From assembly GCA_916719935.1 (NCBI GenBank), contig CAKAPY010000104.1:1-5562 (forward strand): 5,562 bases of DNA, written 5' to 3'. A program made the position numbers and the translations under genes. Position 1 is the stretch's first letter, and every line of letters starts with the position of its first letter. Under the pieces are notes generated by a model that saw only the letters and a program-made list of their open reading frames with translations, did not search any database and was not told where the DNA came from. Positions 1 through 5,514 of the stretch are shown one piece after another. Origin of the DNA: an uncultured Actinomyces sp. Lineage in GTDB: Bacteria; Actinomycetota; Actinomycetes; Actinomycetales; Actinomycetaceae.

Positions 1-69
1 CTCACCGAAGGCACTACTGTTTCTGGAGCATTGACCTGATAGCCTTGCTAGGCAACGAGGCGCTACCCA

Positions 70-150
70 ATGGTGGTCGAGCATAGCCTCGGCGGTGAAA
101 ACGGTGTGGGGTCGCGCTTCATCCGTGAAGTCGACCCTGAGCGACGCTAA
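70..150 (+). CDS. Possible 26-aa upstream reading frame before the helicase
   Basis: An ATG at 70 opens 26 codons ending in TAA at 148-150. A GAGG sits at 57-60, a spacing of 9 nt. The peptide begins MVVEHSLGG and ends FIREVDPERR. Its codons (GAA, GTC, CGT, ATC, GGT) resemble those of the neighbouring real genes. The stop falls 4 nt before the helicase ribosome site, so it could be a leader peptide coupled to the helicase. I recognise no family and the frame is short enough to be chance. The hairpin at 107-139 lies inside its second half, which is another possible reason for the base composition. Confidence 0.2.
   Translation: MVVEHSLGGENGVGSRFIREVDPERR
107..139 (+). promoter_or_regulatory. 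Strong 5' leader hairpin before the helicase gene
   Basis: The arms pair as GGGTCG (109-114) with CGACCC (132-137), then one bulged C (115), then G116 with T131 and CTTCA (117-121) with TGAAG (126-130), closing on a TCCG loop. Two G-T pairs can extend the base to 107/139. The fold ends 14 nt before the AAGGA ribosome site of the helicase. No T-run follows it, so it does not look like a classical terminator of an upstream gene. A structured leader fits the known habit of cold-shock RNA helicases to have regulated 5' leaders, but that role is inferred. Confidence 0.45.
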
Positions 151-153
151 TTG

Positions 154-160
154 TAAGGAA
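154..160 (+). promoter_or_regulatory. Ribosome binding site deciding the helicase GTG start
   Basis: TAAGGAA contains the AGGA core at 156-159, 5 nt before a GTG at 165. No ATG in this frame occurs before residue 30, which would already remove the conserved Phe-13 upstream of the Q motif, so GTG is the supported start. Confidence 0.75.
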
Positions 161-164
161 AACT

Positions 165-2153
165 GTGTCCACTGCACCCGAAAACACTACCGAAACTACT
201 TTTGCAGATCTTGGACTGCCCAATGATCTCCTCAAAGCCATCACCAACATGGGCTATGAGGTTCCAACCCCTATCCAGGCTGAGGCAATCCCAGCGCTTC
301 TTGACTTCCATGACGTCGTTGGAATTGCTCAGACGGGAACTGGAAAGACCGCGGCCTTTGGCCTTCCTCTCTTAGCTTTGATTGATTCAGATCAACGCCA
401 TGTGCAGGCACTTGTTCTTGCACCTACGCGCGAATTGGCCATGCAGTCCGCTCAGGCGATTTCTGATTTCGCCGCTCAAAGCCGCGATATCGACGTCGTG
501 CCCGTCTATGGGGGCTCCGCCTATGGTCCTCAGATCGGCGCGCTTAAGCGCGGTGCGCAGGTCGTTGTCGGCACTCCCGGCCGCGTAATCGACCTCATTG
601 AGAAAGGTGCGTTGGATCTCAGCAACGTCGTCATGTTGGTGCTTGACGAAGCAGATGAAATGCTCCGTATGGGCTTTGCAGAGGACGTCGAGACAATTAC
701 CGCCTCAGTTCCTGATGATCGTTTGACTGCTCTCTTTTCGGCAACCATGCCAGCCGCAATTGAAAAAATTGCGCAAACGCATTTGAAGGATCCTCTGAAG
801 ATTGCTGTTTCTGAAGAGTCTTCAACTGTTGATACGATTCACCAAACCTATGCTGTTGTTCCTTACAAGCACAAGATTGGTGCGCTTTCACGTGTTCTTG
901 CTACTCGTGCTCAACATCAGAGCACGGAAGAATCTGATGCTGCAATTGTCTTCGTCCGCACGCGTCTGGATGTTGAGGAAATTGCTCTAGAACTGAACTC
1001 GCGAGGGTTTAAGGCCGCAGGTATTTCGGGTGATGTTGCTCAGACCGAACGCGAACGCATGGTGGAACGTCTCAAGAATGGCTCCCTCGATGTTCTGGTC
1101 GCAACCGATGTTGCCGCTCGAGGCCTCGACGTTGAACGAATTGGTTTGGTCGTCAACTTTGATGTTCCTCGTGAAGCAGAAGCTTACGTACACCGAATTG
1201 GACGCACCGGGCGCGCCGGTCGTGAAGGGCGCTCGTTGACCTTCTTCACGCCTCGGGAACATGGTCGGCTTCGCAAGATCGAGAAGCTTACCGGTACCCC
1301 CATGGAAGAGGTCGAGATTCCTTCACCCGCTGCTGTCTCACAGTTCAGAGCCAGCAGAATCTTGGATACCATTGGCGCGCGTATTGAACGTGGACGACTT
1401 GATCTTTACCGGCAGCTTCTTGATGAGGTCCATGACACGACCTCATTGGATATTGAGGATATTGCGGCCGCACTTCTTGCCCAGGCAGTGGGGGATGAAG
1501 GACCTGCTGCGCGCATTGCTGAGGACCGTCGCGGTAATGGGAAGATCCGCCGCGAGGAAGAACTTGACGAATCGGGCGAATTTTCACGCGCTCACTTTGA
1601 GGGAGGCCGCGACAACGACCGCCCACTCAAGGCGCGTAAACAGGGGGCGTCGCCTCGGCACACAGTTGGGACTGGTACGCGCTACCGCATCGAGGTGGGG
1701 AAGAAAGACCGCGTCAAGCCTGGTGCGATCGTCGGCGCTATCACTGGCGAAGGCGGTATCGCCGGTGCAGATATCGGTCATATTGATATCTACCCAACCT
1801 TCTCTCTTGTCGAAATTCATACAGACCTTCGTCCGGATGCCATGGCTCGGATTTCAAAGGCGCATGTTTCAGGTCGTGCACTGAGAATCCGTGTCGATGA
1901 GGGGCCCGATGGGAAGGCTCATTCCCCGAGGAAGGCTGCGCTTTCACGGAAAGATTCCCGAGACTTAGCGAAGTCCCGCTCGGAGCGCGGACGTGGGCGC
2001 CGTTTAGGCCATGGAGATGATCATCGTCGCGATGATCACCGAGGCAGTCGCGAGTTCGGCGAAAAGTCCTCCTTCAGGGGTGGGAGAGCTACCCAACCTC
2101 AGCGGAAATCGGCTTCGAAGAAGCTGGGGAAGGGACGCCGCTTCGGACGTTGA
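165..2153 (+). CDS. deaD: DEAD-box ATP-dependent RNA helicase, DeaD/CsdA type
   Basis: This enzyme uses ATP to unwind short RNA duplexes. DeaD relatives act in the cytoplasm in ribosome assembly, mRNA turnover and cold adaptation. All core motifs are intact in the 662-aa product: F13 with the Q motif PTPIQ (34-38), Walker A AQTGTGKT (55-62), PTREL (87-91), GG (116-117), TPGR (137-140), DEAD (161-164), SAT (192-194), motif IV IVFVRT (261-266), motif V ATDVAARGLD (313-322) and motif VI HRIGRTGR (343-350). A helical linker follows, then an RRM-like DbpA/CsdA RNA-binding domain at about 505-577, starting near YRIEVGKKDRVKPGAIVGAI. The tail from about 582 to 662 is Arg/Lys/Gly/Ser rich and probably binds RNA non-specifically. 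The length and the extra C-terminal domains favour DeaD/CsdA over RhlE or DbpA. The start is GTG with a good ribosome site. The gene is convergent with the transporter, with 12 nt between the stops. Confidence 0.95.
   Translation: MSTAPENTTETTFADLGLPNDLLKAITNMGYEVPTPIQAEAIPALLDFHDVVGIAQTGTGKTAAFGLPLLALIDSDQRHVQALVLAPTRELAMQSAQAISDFAAQSRDIDVVPVYGGSAYGPQIGALKRGAQVVVGTPGRVIDLIEKGALDLSNVVMLVLDEADEMLRMGFAEDVETITASVPDDRLTALFSATMPAAIEKIAQTHLKDPLKIAVSEESSTVDTIHQTYAVVPYKHKIGALSRVLATRAQHQSTEESDAAIVFVRTRLDVEEIALELNSRGFKAAGISGDVAQTERERMVERLKNGSLDVLVATDVAARGLDVERIGLVVNFDVPREAEAYVHRIGRTGRAGREGRSLTFFTPREHGRLRKIEKLTGTPMEEVEIPSPAAVSQFRASRILDTIGARIERGRLDLYRQLLDEVHDTTSLDIEDIAAALLAQAVGDEGPAARIAEDRRGNGKIRREEELDESGEFSRAHFEGGRDNDRPLKARKQGASPRHTVGTGTRYRIEVGKKDRVKPGAIVGAITGEGGIAGADIGHIDIYPTFSLVEIHTDLRPDAMARISKAHVSGRALRIRVDEGPDGKAHSPRKAALSRKDSRDLAKSRSERGRGRRLGHGDDHRRDDHRGSREFGEKSSFRGGRATQPQRKSASKKLGKGRRFGR
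2018..2038. repeat. Perfect inverted repeat, 9-bp arms, in the helicase tail
   Basis: TGATCATCG (2018-2026) and CGATGATCA (2030-2038) are exact reverse complements separated by TCG. The segment encodes the repeated acidic/His patch around DDHRRDDH (residues 618-625) in the low-complexity tail. The amino-acid repeat explains part of the symmetry. No T-run follows, so I do not call a terminator. Confidence 0.5.
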
Positions 2154-2165
2154 GCGCAAACTAAA

Positions 2166-3548
2166 TCACTGAGCAGACGCGCGGGGGAGAAGATCTTCCT
2201 CGCGCGTTCTCATTGCTGCAAATACGCCGACAATAGCAATCCCGAGCGCGATTAAGGTTGCGGGGAGATAAGCAATGGGGCCCGTGAATCCGATAGCGCT
2301 CCAGAGAGCCAGCGCAAGAGAAACGAAAGCAAGTTCGACGGCCGCGCCAGCTGAATCGGCAACCTGAAGCCATGAGGATGCTCGTCCGTGCACTGAATGA
2401 TCGGTTGCCCCAAGCGTGAGATCTGAAATCGTGGAGTGGGTGAAACCAACTCCGACACCGGACAAAAGCCAGGCGATGAAAACGGGCCATTTCGGCAGGG
2501 ACGGGTTGAGAAGCATCGACAGGGGAGCAAGACCGATCACGATCATGCAGGAACCAATTTTGGGAAGCAGAAGGCGCACGCGTCGATTCTTAAACTGCGA
2601 CTGAATGAAAGCGCCGCTCGCCCACGAAAGTGTTGCGATAGTGACGGCAAGTGAAGCCGTATTCGCACTCCATCCGTGAATGCGCTGGAGTAGAAGAGGC
2701 ATGACGACTTCCGCACCGGTCACTGCTCCCATCATGAGCAGACGTGTCATGACAAGAGCGGGAATTCCGCGCTTGAATTTGAAGGTTCCCTTTGGAAGCA
2801 GACGAGGCAGAGTAAAGATTGAGAGCACGAAGCCGAGGACTCCAATCGCTGACATCGCCCACACCGAGTAAAAAGTTCCTGAGATCTGCAAGAGGAAGAC
2901 ACCCAAACCTGAACCCAATGCCAAGCGAAGGAAGCGCGCAGAGGGGAGACGTCCCTGAGGTGTACTGACCAGTTCCTTGAGAACCGAGTGCAGGGGGATA
3001 GCTCCAAAAATCGCGAGGAATGGTGCGACTCCGAAAACAATTCGCCATCCCCAATAGGTTGCGATGAAGCCGGCAAGAGCGGGTCCGACTAATGCGGGGA
3101 AGACCCACGATAGTGAGAATGCAGCGAAATAACGTGGACGGTGCAGGGGAGTGGCTATTGCTCCGACAAGCACATAGAGGGGGACGATAATAAATCCTCC
3201 TCCGAGGCCCTGGACGAGACGGCCAAGAACGAAGACCGCGATATGAGGGGCGAACGCACTGATGAGTAATCCAACGCAGAAAAGTATGAGGCCCCACGCA
3301 AATACTTTTTTCACGCCGATCGCATCGCTGAGTCCACCGGCAAGAACGTTGGCAATGAGGTTCGTGATGAGCGCGGTTCCCGAGGCAACTGCAAACCAAG
3401 AGTCTGCGTGGAAAGACGCAACGACGTTCGGCATGATCGTCGTTGTTGCAAGCGATTCAAAAGCGGAAAGCGTGATCAAAATGACTGAGGAGAGCATGAG
3501 CCCTTTTTCGGCACTCGACCACGCCTCAGAATCGGAGCGTGAACCCAT
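2166..3548 (-). CDS. Major facilitator superfamily transporter, DHA2-like (14 segments)
   Basis: This is an inner-membrane secondary transporter, probably a proton-coupled exporter; the substrate cannot be read from the sequence. The 460-aa product has about 14 hydrophobic segments, roughly at 18-38, 53-73, 83-102, 104-130, 142-165, 168-188, 207-228, 231-250, 263-287, 297-316, 329-347, 354-374, 395-416 and 422-446. Fourteen rather than twelve points to the drug:H+ antiporter-2 layout. Motif A is GGLSDAIGVKK (71-81), a motif-B-like GRLVQGLGGG spans 109-118, and the motif-C-like VGPALAG (154-160) is followed by WGWRIVF. The segment-1 signature FESLATTTIMP (30-40) has Glu where DHA2 exporters often have Asp. 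No Shine-Dalgarno sequence precedes the ATG at 3546-3548, so the gene may be leaderless. The next Met (residue 18, 3495-3497) has AAAGGG 3 nt upstream but would remove the polar N-terminus. Family is firm; drug export is only a family-level guess. Confidence 0.88.
   Translation of the reverse strand: MGSRSDSEAWSSAEKGLMLSSVILITLSAFESLATTTIMPNVVASFHADSWFAVASGTALITNLIANVLAGGLSDAIGVKKVFAWGLILFCVGLLISAFAPHIAVFVLGRLVQGLGGGFIIVPLYVLVGAIATPLHRPRYFAAFSLSWVFPALVGPALAGFIATYWGWRIVFGVAPFLAIFGAIPLHSVLKELVSTPQGRLPSARFLRLALGSGLGVFLLQISGTFYSVWAMSAIGVLGFVLSIFTLPRLLPKGTFKFKRGIPALVMTRLLMMGAVTGAEVVMPLLLQRIHGWSANTASLAVTIATLSWASGAFIQSQFKNRRVRLLLPKIGSCMIVIGLAPLSMLLNPSLPKWPVFIAWLLSGVGVGFTHSTISDLTLGATDHSVHGRASSWLQVADSAGAAVELAFVSLALALWSAIGFTGPIAYLPATLIALGIAIVGVFAAMRTREEDLLPRASAQ
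2177..2207. terminator. Probable shared 3'-end hairpin of the convergent helicase and transporter genes
   Basis: ACGCGCG (2177-2183) pairs exactly with CGCGCGT (2201-2207). The stem continues inward through 2190/2194 with two G-T pairs, giving 14 bp around a 3-nt loop (2191-2193). It begins 24 nt after the helicase stop, and on the other strand it lies in the last codons of the transporter. Neither side has a proper T-run, so it would be a U-poor terminator of the sort often described in high-GC actinobacteria, or a hairpin protecting the helicase mRNA 3' end. Confidence 0.5.
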
Positions 3549-3552
3549 AGGA

Positions 3553-3567
3553 ACACACGTTACACAC
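3553..3567. repeat. Short direct repeat ACACAC-GTT-ACACAC in the divergent promoter region
   Basis: Two ACACAC hexamers with a 3-nt spacer (9-bp period) overlap the putative aspS -35 and the transporter -10. It could be half of a regulator site, but it is short, low in complexity, and could be chance. Confidence 0.2.
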
Positions 3568-3588
3568 TTTCGAGGGGCACTTCTACAA
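3559..3588 (-). promoter_or_regulatory. Weak candidate promoter for the transporter, near-leaderless
   Basis: Read on the minus strand, TTGTAG (3588-3583) lies 18 nt before TGTAAC (3564-3559). The -10 matches consensus at 4 of 6 positions and the -35 at 3 of 6. Transcription would begin around 3551-3552, leaving an untranslated leader of only a few bases before the ATG at 3548. That agrees with the absence of a Shine-Dalgarno sequence. The match is weak and rests partly on that agreement. Confidence 0.25.
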
Positions 3589-3589
3589 T
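3561..3589 (+). promoter_or_regulatory. Probable sigma-70-type promoter of aspS
   Basis: TACACA (3561-3566, 4 of 6 matches to TTGACA) is separated by exactly 17 nt from TACAAT (3584-3589, 5 of 6 matches to TATAAT). Initiation is expected near 3595-3597, giving an aspS leader of about 110 nt. It is the best promoter-like pair in the intergenic region. A lone TATGAT at 3651-3656 also resembles a -10 box but has no -35 partner. Confidence 0.5.
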
Positions 3590-3609
3590 GTTTGCCTCAT
3601 CAACTGCAA

Positions 3610-3664
3610 GTGCGGACAGGTATTTTCCCGGCTCATAGCCGCGAAAGGAGTATGATGTCCGTGC
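3610..3664 (+). promoter_or_regulatory. Long imperfect hairpin in the aspS leader
   Basis: The outer helix pairs 3610-3618 with 3656-3664 (9 bp, two of them G-U). An internal loop follows (GGTA on the left, GAGTATGA on the right). The inner helix pairs 3623-3627 with 3643-3647, then a C-C mismatch, then CGGCT (3629-3633) with AGCCG (3637-3641) closing on CAT. It covers part of the upstream AAAGGAG ribosome-like site and both ATGs at 3652 and 3655. This suggests leader-level control of aspS, discussed in the findings; the fold was worked out by hand. Confidence 0.4.
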
Positions 3665-3692
3665 CGCCGCTCGTCTCGCGGATGGTACCAAC

Positions 3693-3700
3693 GAAAGGAA
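3693..3700 (+). promoter_or_regulatory. Ribosome binding site deciding the aspS GTG start
   Basis: GAAAGGAA has its AGGA core at 3696-3699, 6 nt before the GTG at 3706. A near copy, CGAAAGGAG (3642-3650), precedes ATGs at 3652 and 3655, but at spacings of only 1 and 4 nt. The better spacing, and the fact that AspRS proteins normally begin with an MLRTH/MLRSH-like sequence, favour GTG 3706. Confidence 0.7.
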
Positions 3701-3704
3701 AAAC

Positions 3705-3717
3705 AGTGCTTCGCACT
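3705..3717 (+). repeat. Perfect 5-bp inverted repeat enclosing the aspS start codon
   Basis: AGTGC (3705-3709) and GCACT (3713-3717) are exact complements around a TTC loop, so the GTG start codon lies inside a small hairpin stem. It could lower initiation or respond to an upstream structure. It is short enough to be chance. Confidence 0.3.
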
Positions 3718-5514
3718 CACAATATTGGAACGCTTGGCCTCGACCTTGTCGGCCAAACCGTCACCCTGACCGGATGGGTCGATCGACGCCGCGACCACGG
3801 CGGTGTCGCATTCATTGATCTCCGTGATGCTTCGGGAATTGCGCAGGTGGTTGTTCGCGATGAACGCGTTGCCCACGAATTGCGCAGCGAGTTCGTTTTG
3901 AAAGTGACCGGAGAGGTCTGTGCTCGTCCTGAAGGCAACGAGAACCCGAATCTTGCAACGGGTGCTATTGAAGTCATGGGCGACGATATTGAGATTCTCA
4001 ATACTTCTGCGCCGCTTCCTTTCCAGGTGTCCTCCAACGCGGAAGATTCAGGCAACGTCGGTGAAGAAACGCGTTTGAAGTATCGCTATCTTGATCTGCG
4101 TCGTGAACCCGAGCAGTACGCTCTGCGCCTGCGTTCGAAGGTTTCACGCGCTGCTCGCGATACTCTCTACGCTCATGATTTCGTCGAAATTGAAACGCCG
4201 ACGCTGACACGTTCCACCCCTGAAGGCGCGCGTGACTTTATTGTTCCTGCCCGTCTGTCACCCGGTTCTTGGTATGCCCTACCGCAGTCCCCGCAGCTTT
4301 TCAAGCAGATGCTGATGGTTGCCGGAATGGAACGTTACTTCCAGATTGCACGCTGCTATCGTGATGAAGACTTCCGTGCGGATCGACAGCCGGAATTCAC
4401 CCAGCTTGATATTGAGATGAGCTTCGTCGATCAGGACGACGTCATCGCCATTGCAGAAGAGATCTTGAAGAATGTCTGGGCCCTCATTGGTTACGATCTC
4501 CAGACCCCGATCCCTCGCATGACGTACAAGGACGCGATGGAGAAATACGGCTCTGATAAGCCTGATCTTCGTTTCGGATACCAGCTTGTTGATCTGACCG
4601 ACTACTTCAAGGACACGACTTTCCGAGTCTTCCAGGCACCCTACGTTGGTGCTGTCGTCATGCCCGGTGGTGGTTCTCAGCCTCGCCGCACTTTCGACAA
4701 GTGGCAGGAATGGGCCAAGGCACGCGGGGCCAAGGGACTTGCTTATGTCACTCTTGATGAGGAAGGCACCCTTGGCGGTCCGGTTGCAAAGAACATTACC
4801 GAAGCTGAGCGCGCTGGCCTCGCCGAGGCTACTGGTGCCAAGCCCGGTGACTGCATTTTCTTCGCTGCTGGTAAGCCTACCGCCTCGCGCGAGCTGCTCG
4901 GCGCTGCCCGCCTCGAGATCGGTAAGCGCTGCAACCTGATCGATCCTGATGCTTGGGCGTTTACCTGGGTTGTCGACGCACCTCTCTTCAAGCCGACCGG
5001 AGATGCCGAGGCCGAAGGCGATGTTGCGCTTGGACACAGTGCGTGGACGGCAGTCCACCACGCCTTTACCTCGCCGAAGCCTGAATGGCTGGATTCTTTC
5101 GACCAGGATCCCGGAAATGCTTTGGCCTACGCCTATGACATTGTCTGCAATGGTAATGAAATCGGCGGTGGCTCAATCCGTATTCACCGACGCGACGTCC
5201 AAAATCGCGTCTTCAAGGTCATGGGTATTGGTGAGGAAGAAGCGCAAACCCAGTTCGGATTCCTTCTTGACGCATTCAAGTTCGGAGCTCCTCCGCACGG
5301 CGGCATCGCCTTCGGATGGGACCGAATTGTTTCCTTGCTTACCAAGTCTGAATCAATTCGCGACGTTATTGCCTTCCCCAAGTCGGGTGGCGGATACGAT
5401 CCGTTGACCGATGCTCCTGCGCCGATTACTCCTGCTCAACGCAAGGAGGCTGGCGTTGATGCGAAGCCGAAGAAGCGCGGTGAAGAAGACTCTGAAAATA
5501 GCTCTGAAAAGTAA
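3706..5514 (+). CDS. aspS: Aspartyl-tRNA synthetase (probably non-discriminating)
   Basis: This cytoplasmic class IIb synthetase activates aspartate with ATP and loads it onto tRNA-Asp. From GTG 3706 the product is 602 aa, normal for bacterial AspRS. An N-terminal OB-fold anticodon domain (about 1-105) contains RRRDHGG (27-33) and FIDLRD. Motif 1 lies around FVEIETPTL (159-167), the aspartate-site segment is PQSPQLFKQ (193-201), motif 2 runs about 212-240 with catalytic Arg-219 in CYRDEDFR, and motif 3 is GIAFGWDR (533-540) with Arg-540. The bacterial GAD insertion lies at about 292-400. The C-terminal tail (about 580-602) is charged and low in complexity. His-31 and the Gly in RPEGNENPN (74-82) match the pattern of non-discriminating AspRS, which also charges tRNA-Asn with Asp for later amidation by GatCAB. 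In-frame ATGs at 3652 and 3655 would add 17-18 residues that do not look like AspRS. The frame stays open back to 3262, but that part is antisense to the transporter and not coding. Confidence 0.97.
   Translation: MLRTHNIGTLGLDLVGQTVTLTGWVDRRRDHGGVAFIDLRDASGIAQVVVRDERVAHELRSEFVLKVTGEVCARPEGNENPNLATGAIEVMGDDIEILNTSAPLPFQVSSNAEDSGNVGEETRLKYRYLDLRREPEQYALRLRSKVSRAARDTLYAHDFVEIETPTLTRSTPEGARDFIVPARLSPGSWYALPQSPQLFKQMLMVAGMERYFQIARCYRDEDFRADRQPEFTQLDIEMSFVDQDDVIAIAEEILKNVWALIGYDLQTPIPRMTYKDAMEKYGSDKPDLRFGYQLVDLTDYFKDTTFRVFQAPYVGAVVMPGGGSQPRRTFDKWQEWAKARGAKGLAYVTLDEEGTLGGPVAKNITEAERAGLAEATGAKPGDCIFFAAGKPTASRELLGAARLEIGKRCNLIDPDAWAFTWVVDAPLFKPTGDAEAEGDVALGHSAWTAVHHAFTSPKPEWLDSFDQDPGNALAYAYDIVCNGNEIGGGSIRIHRRDVQNRVFKVMGIGEEEAQTQFGFLLDAFKFGAPPHGGIAFGWDRIVSLLTKSESIRDVIAFPKSGGGYDPLTDAPAPITPAQRKEAGVDAKPKKRGEEDSENSSEK

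Larger units (their letters stand above)
1..164. other. Leader/intergenic region upstream of the helicase
   Basis: No supportable complete gene lies here. One forward frame is open from the window edge to a TAG at 84-86, but its translation resembles nothing I recognise. Another forward frame holds a 26-codon ATG frame (70-150). A strong hairpin occupies 107-139 and the helicase ribosome site is at 154-160. TTGACC at 31-36 looks like a -35 box, but no acceptable -10 sits 16-18 nt downstream, so I call no promoter. A short 7-base repeat (ATAGCCT at 39-45 and 83-89) has no clear meaning. Confidence 0.5.

Noticed and set aside
31..59. TTGACC as the -35 of a helicase promoter
   Set aside because: No acceptable -10 hexamer is found at a 16-18 nt spacing.
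3..86. Open frame from the left edge as the end of an upstream gene
   Set aside because: Only 27 codons, a translation unlike any protein I recognise, and frame openness of this length is expected by chance.
1261..1884. 207-codon forward frame within the helicase gene
   Set aside because: It is a shifted frame over the helicase C-terminal half, which has a recognisable RNA-binding domain in the main frame; no independent ribosome site or family resemblance.
2590..3399. 269-codon minus-strand frame within the transporter
   Set aside because: It is an alternative frame of the same strand as the transporter. The translation is rich in Arg, Ser and Cys with no coherent membrane pattern, while the overlapping frame gives a clear MFS protein.
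3651..3656. TATGAT as a second aspS -10 box
   Set aside because: No -35-like hexamer lies 16-18 nt upstream and there is no TG extension; the bases are better explained as part of the leader structure and ATG region.
3262..3705. N-terminal extension of the aspS frame to an ATG at 3262
   Set aside because: This part is antisense to the well-supported transporter gene, its translation does not look like AspRS, and GTG 3706 has a good ribosome site and the expected MLRTH start.
4279..5061. 260-codon open frame on the minus strand within aspS
   Set aside because: It lies wholly opposite conserved AspRS coding sequence, has no recognisable domain, and is the usual antisense shadow caused by codon bias.
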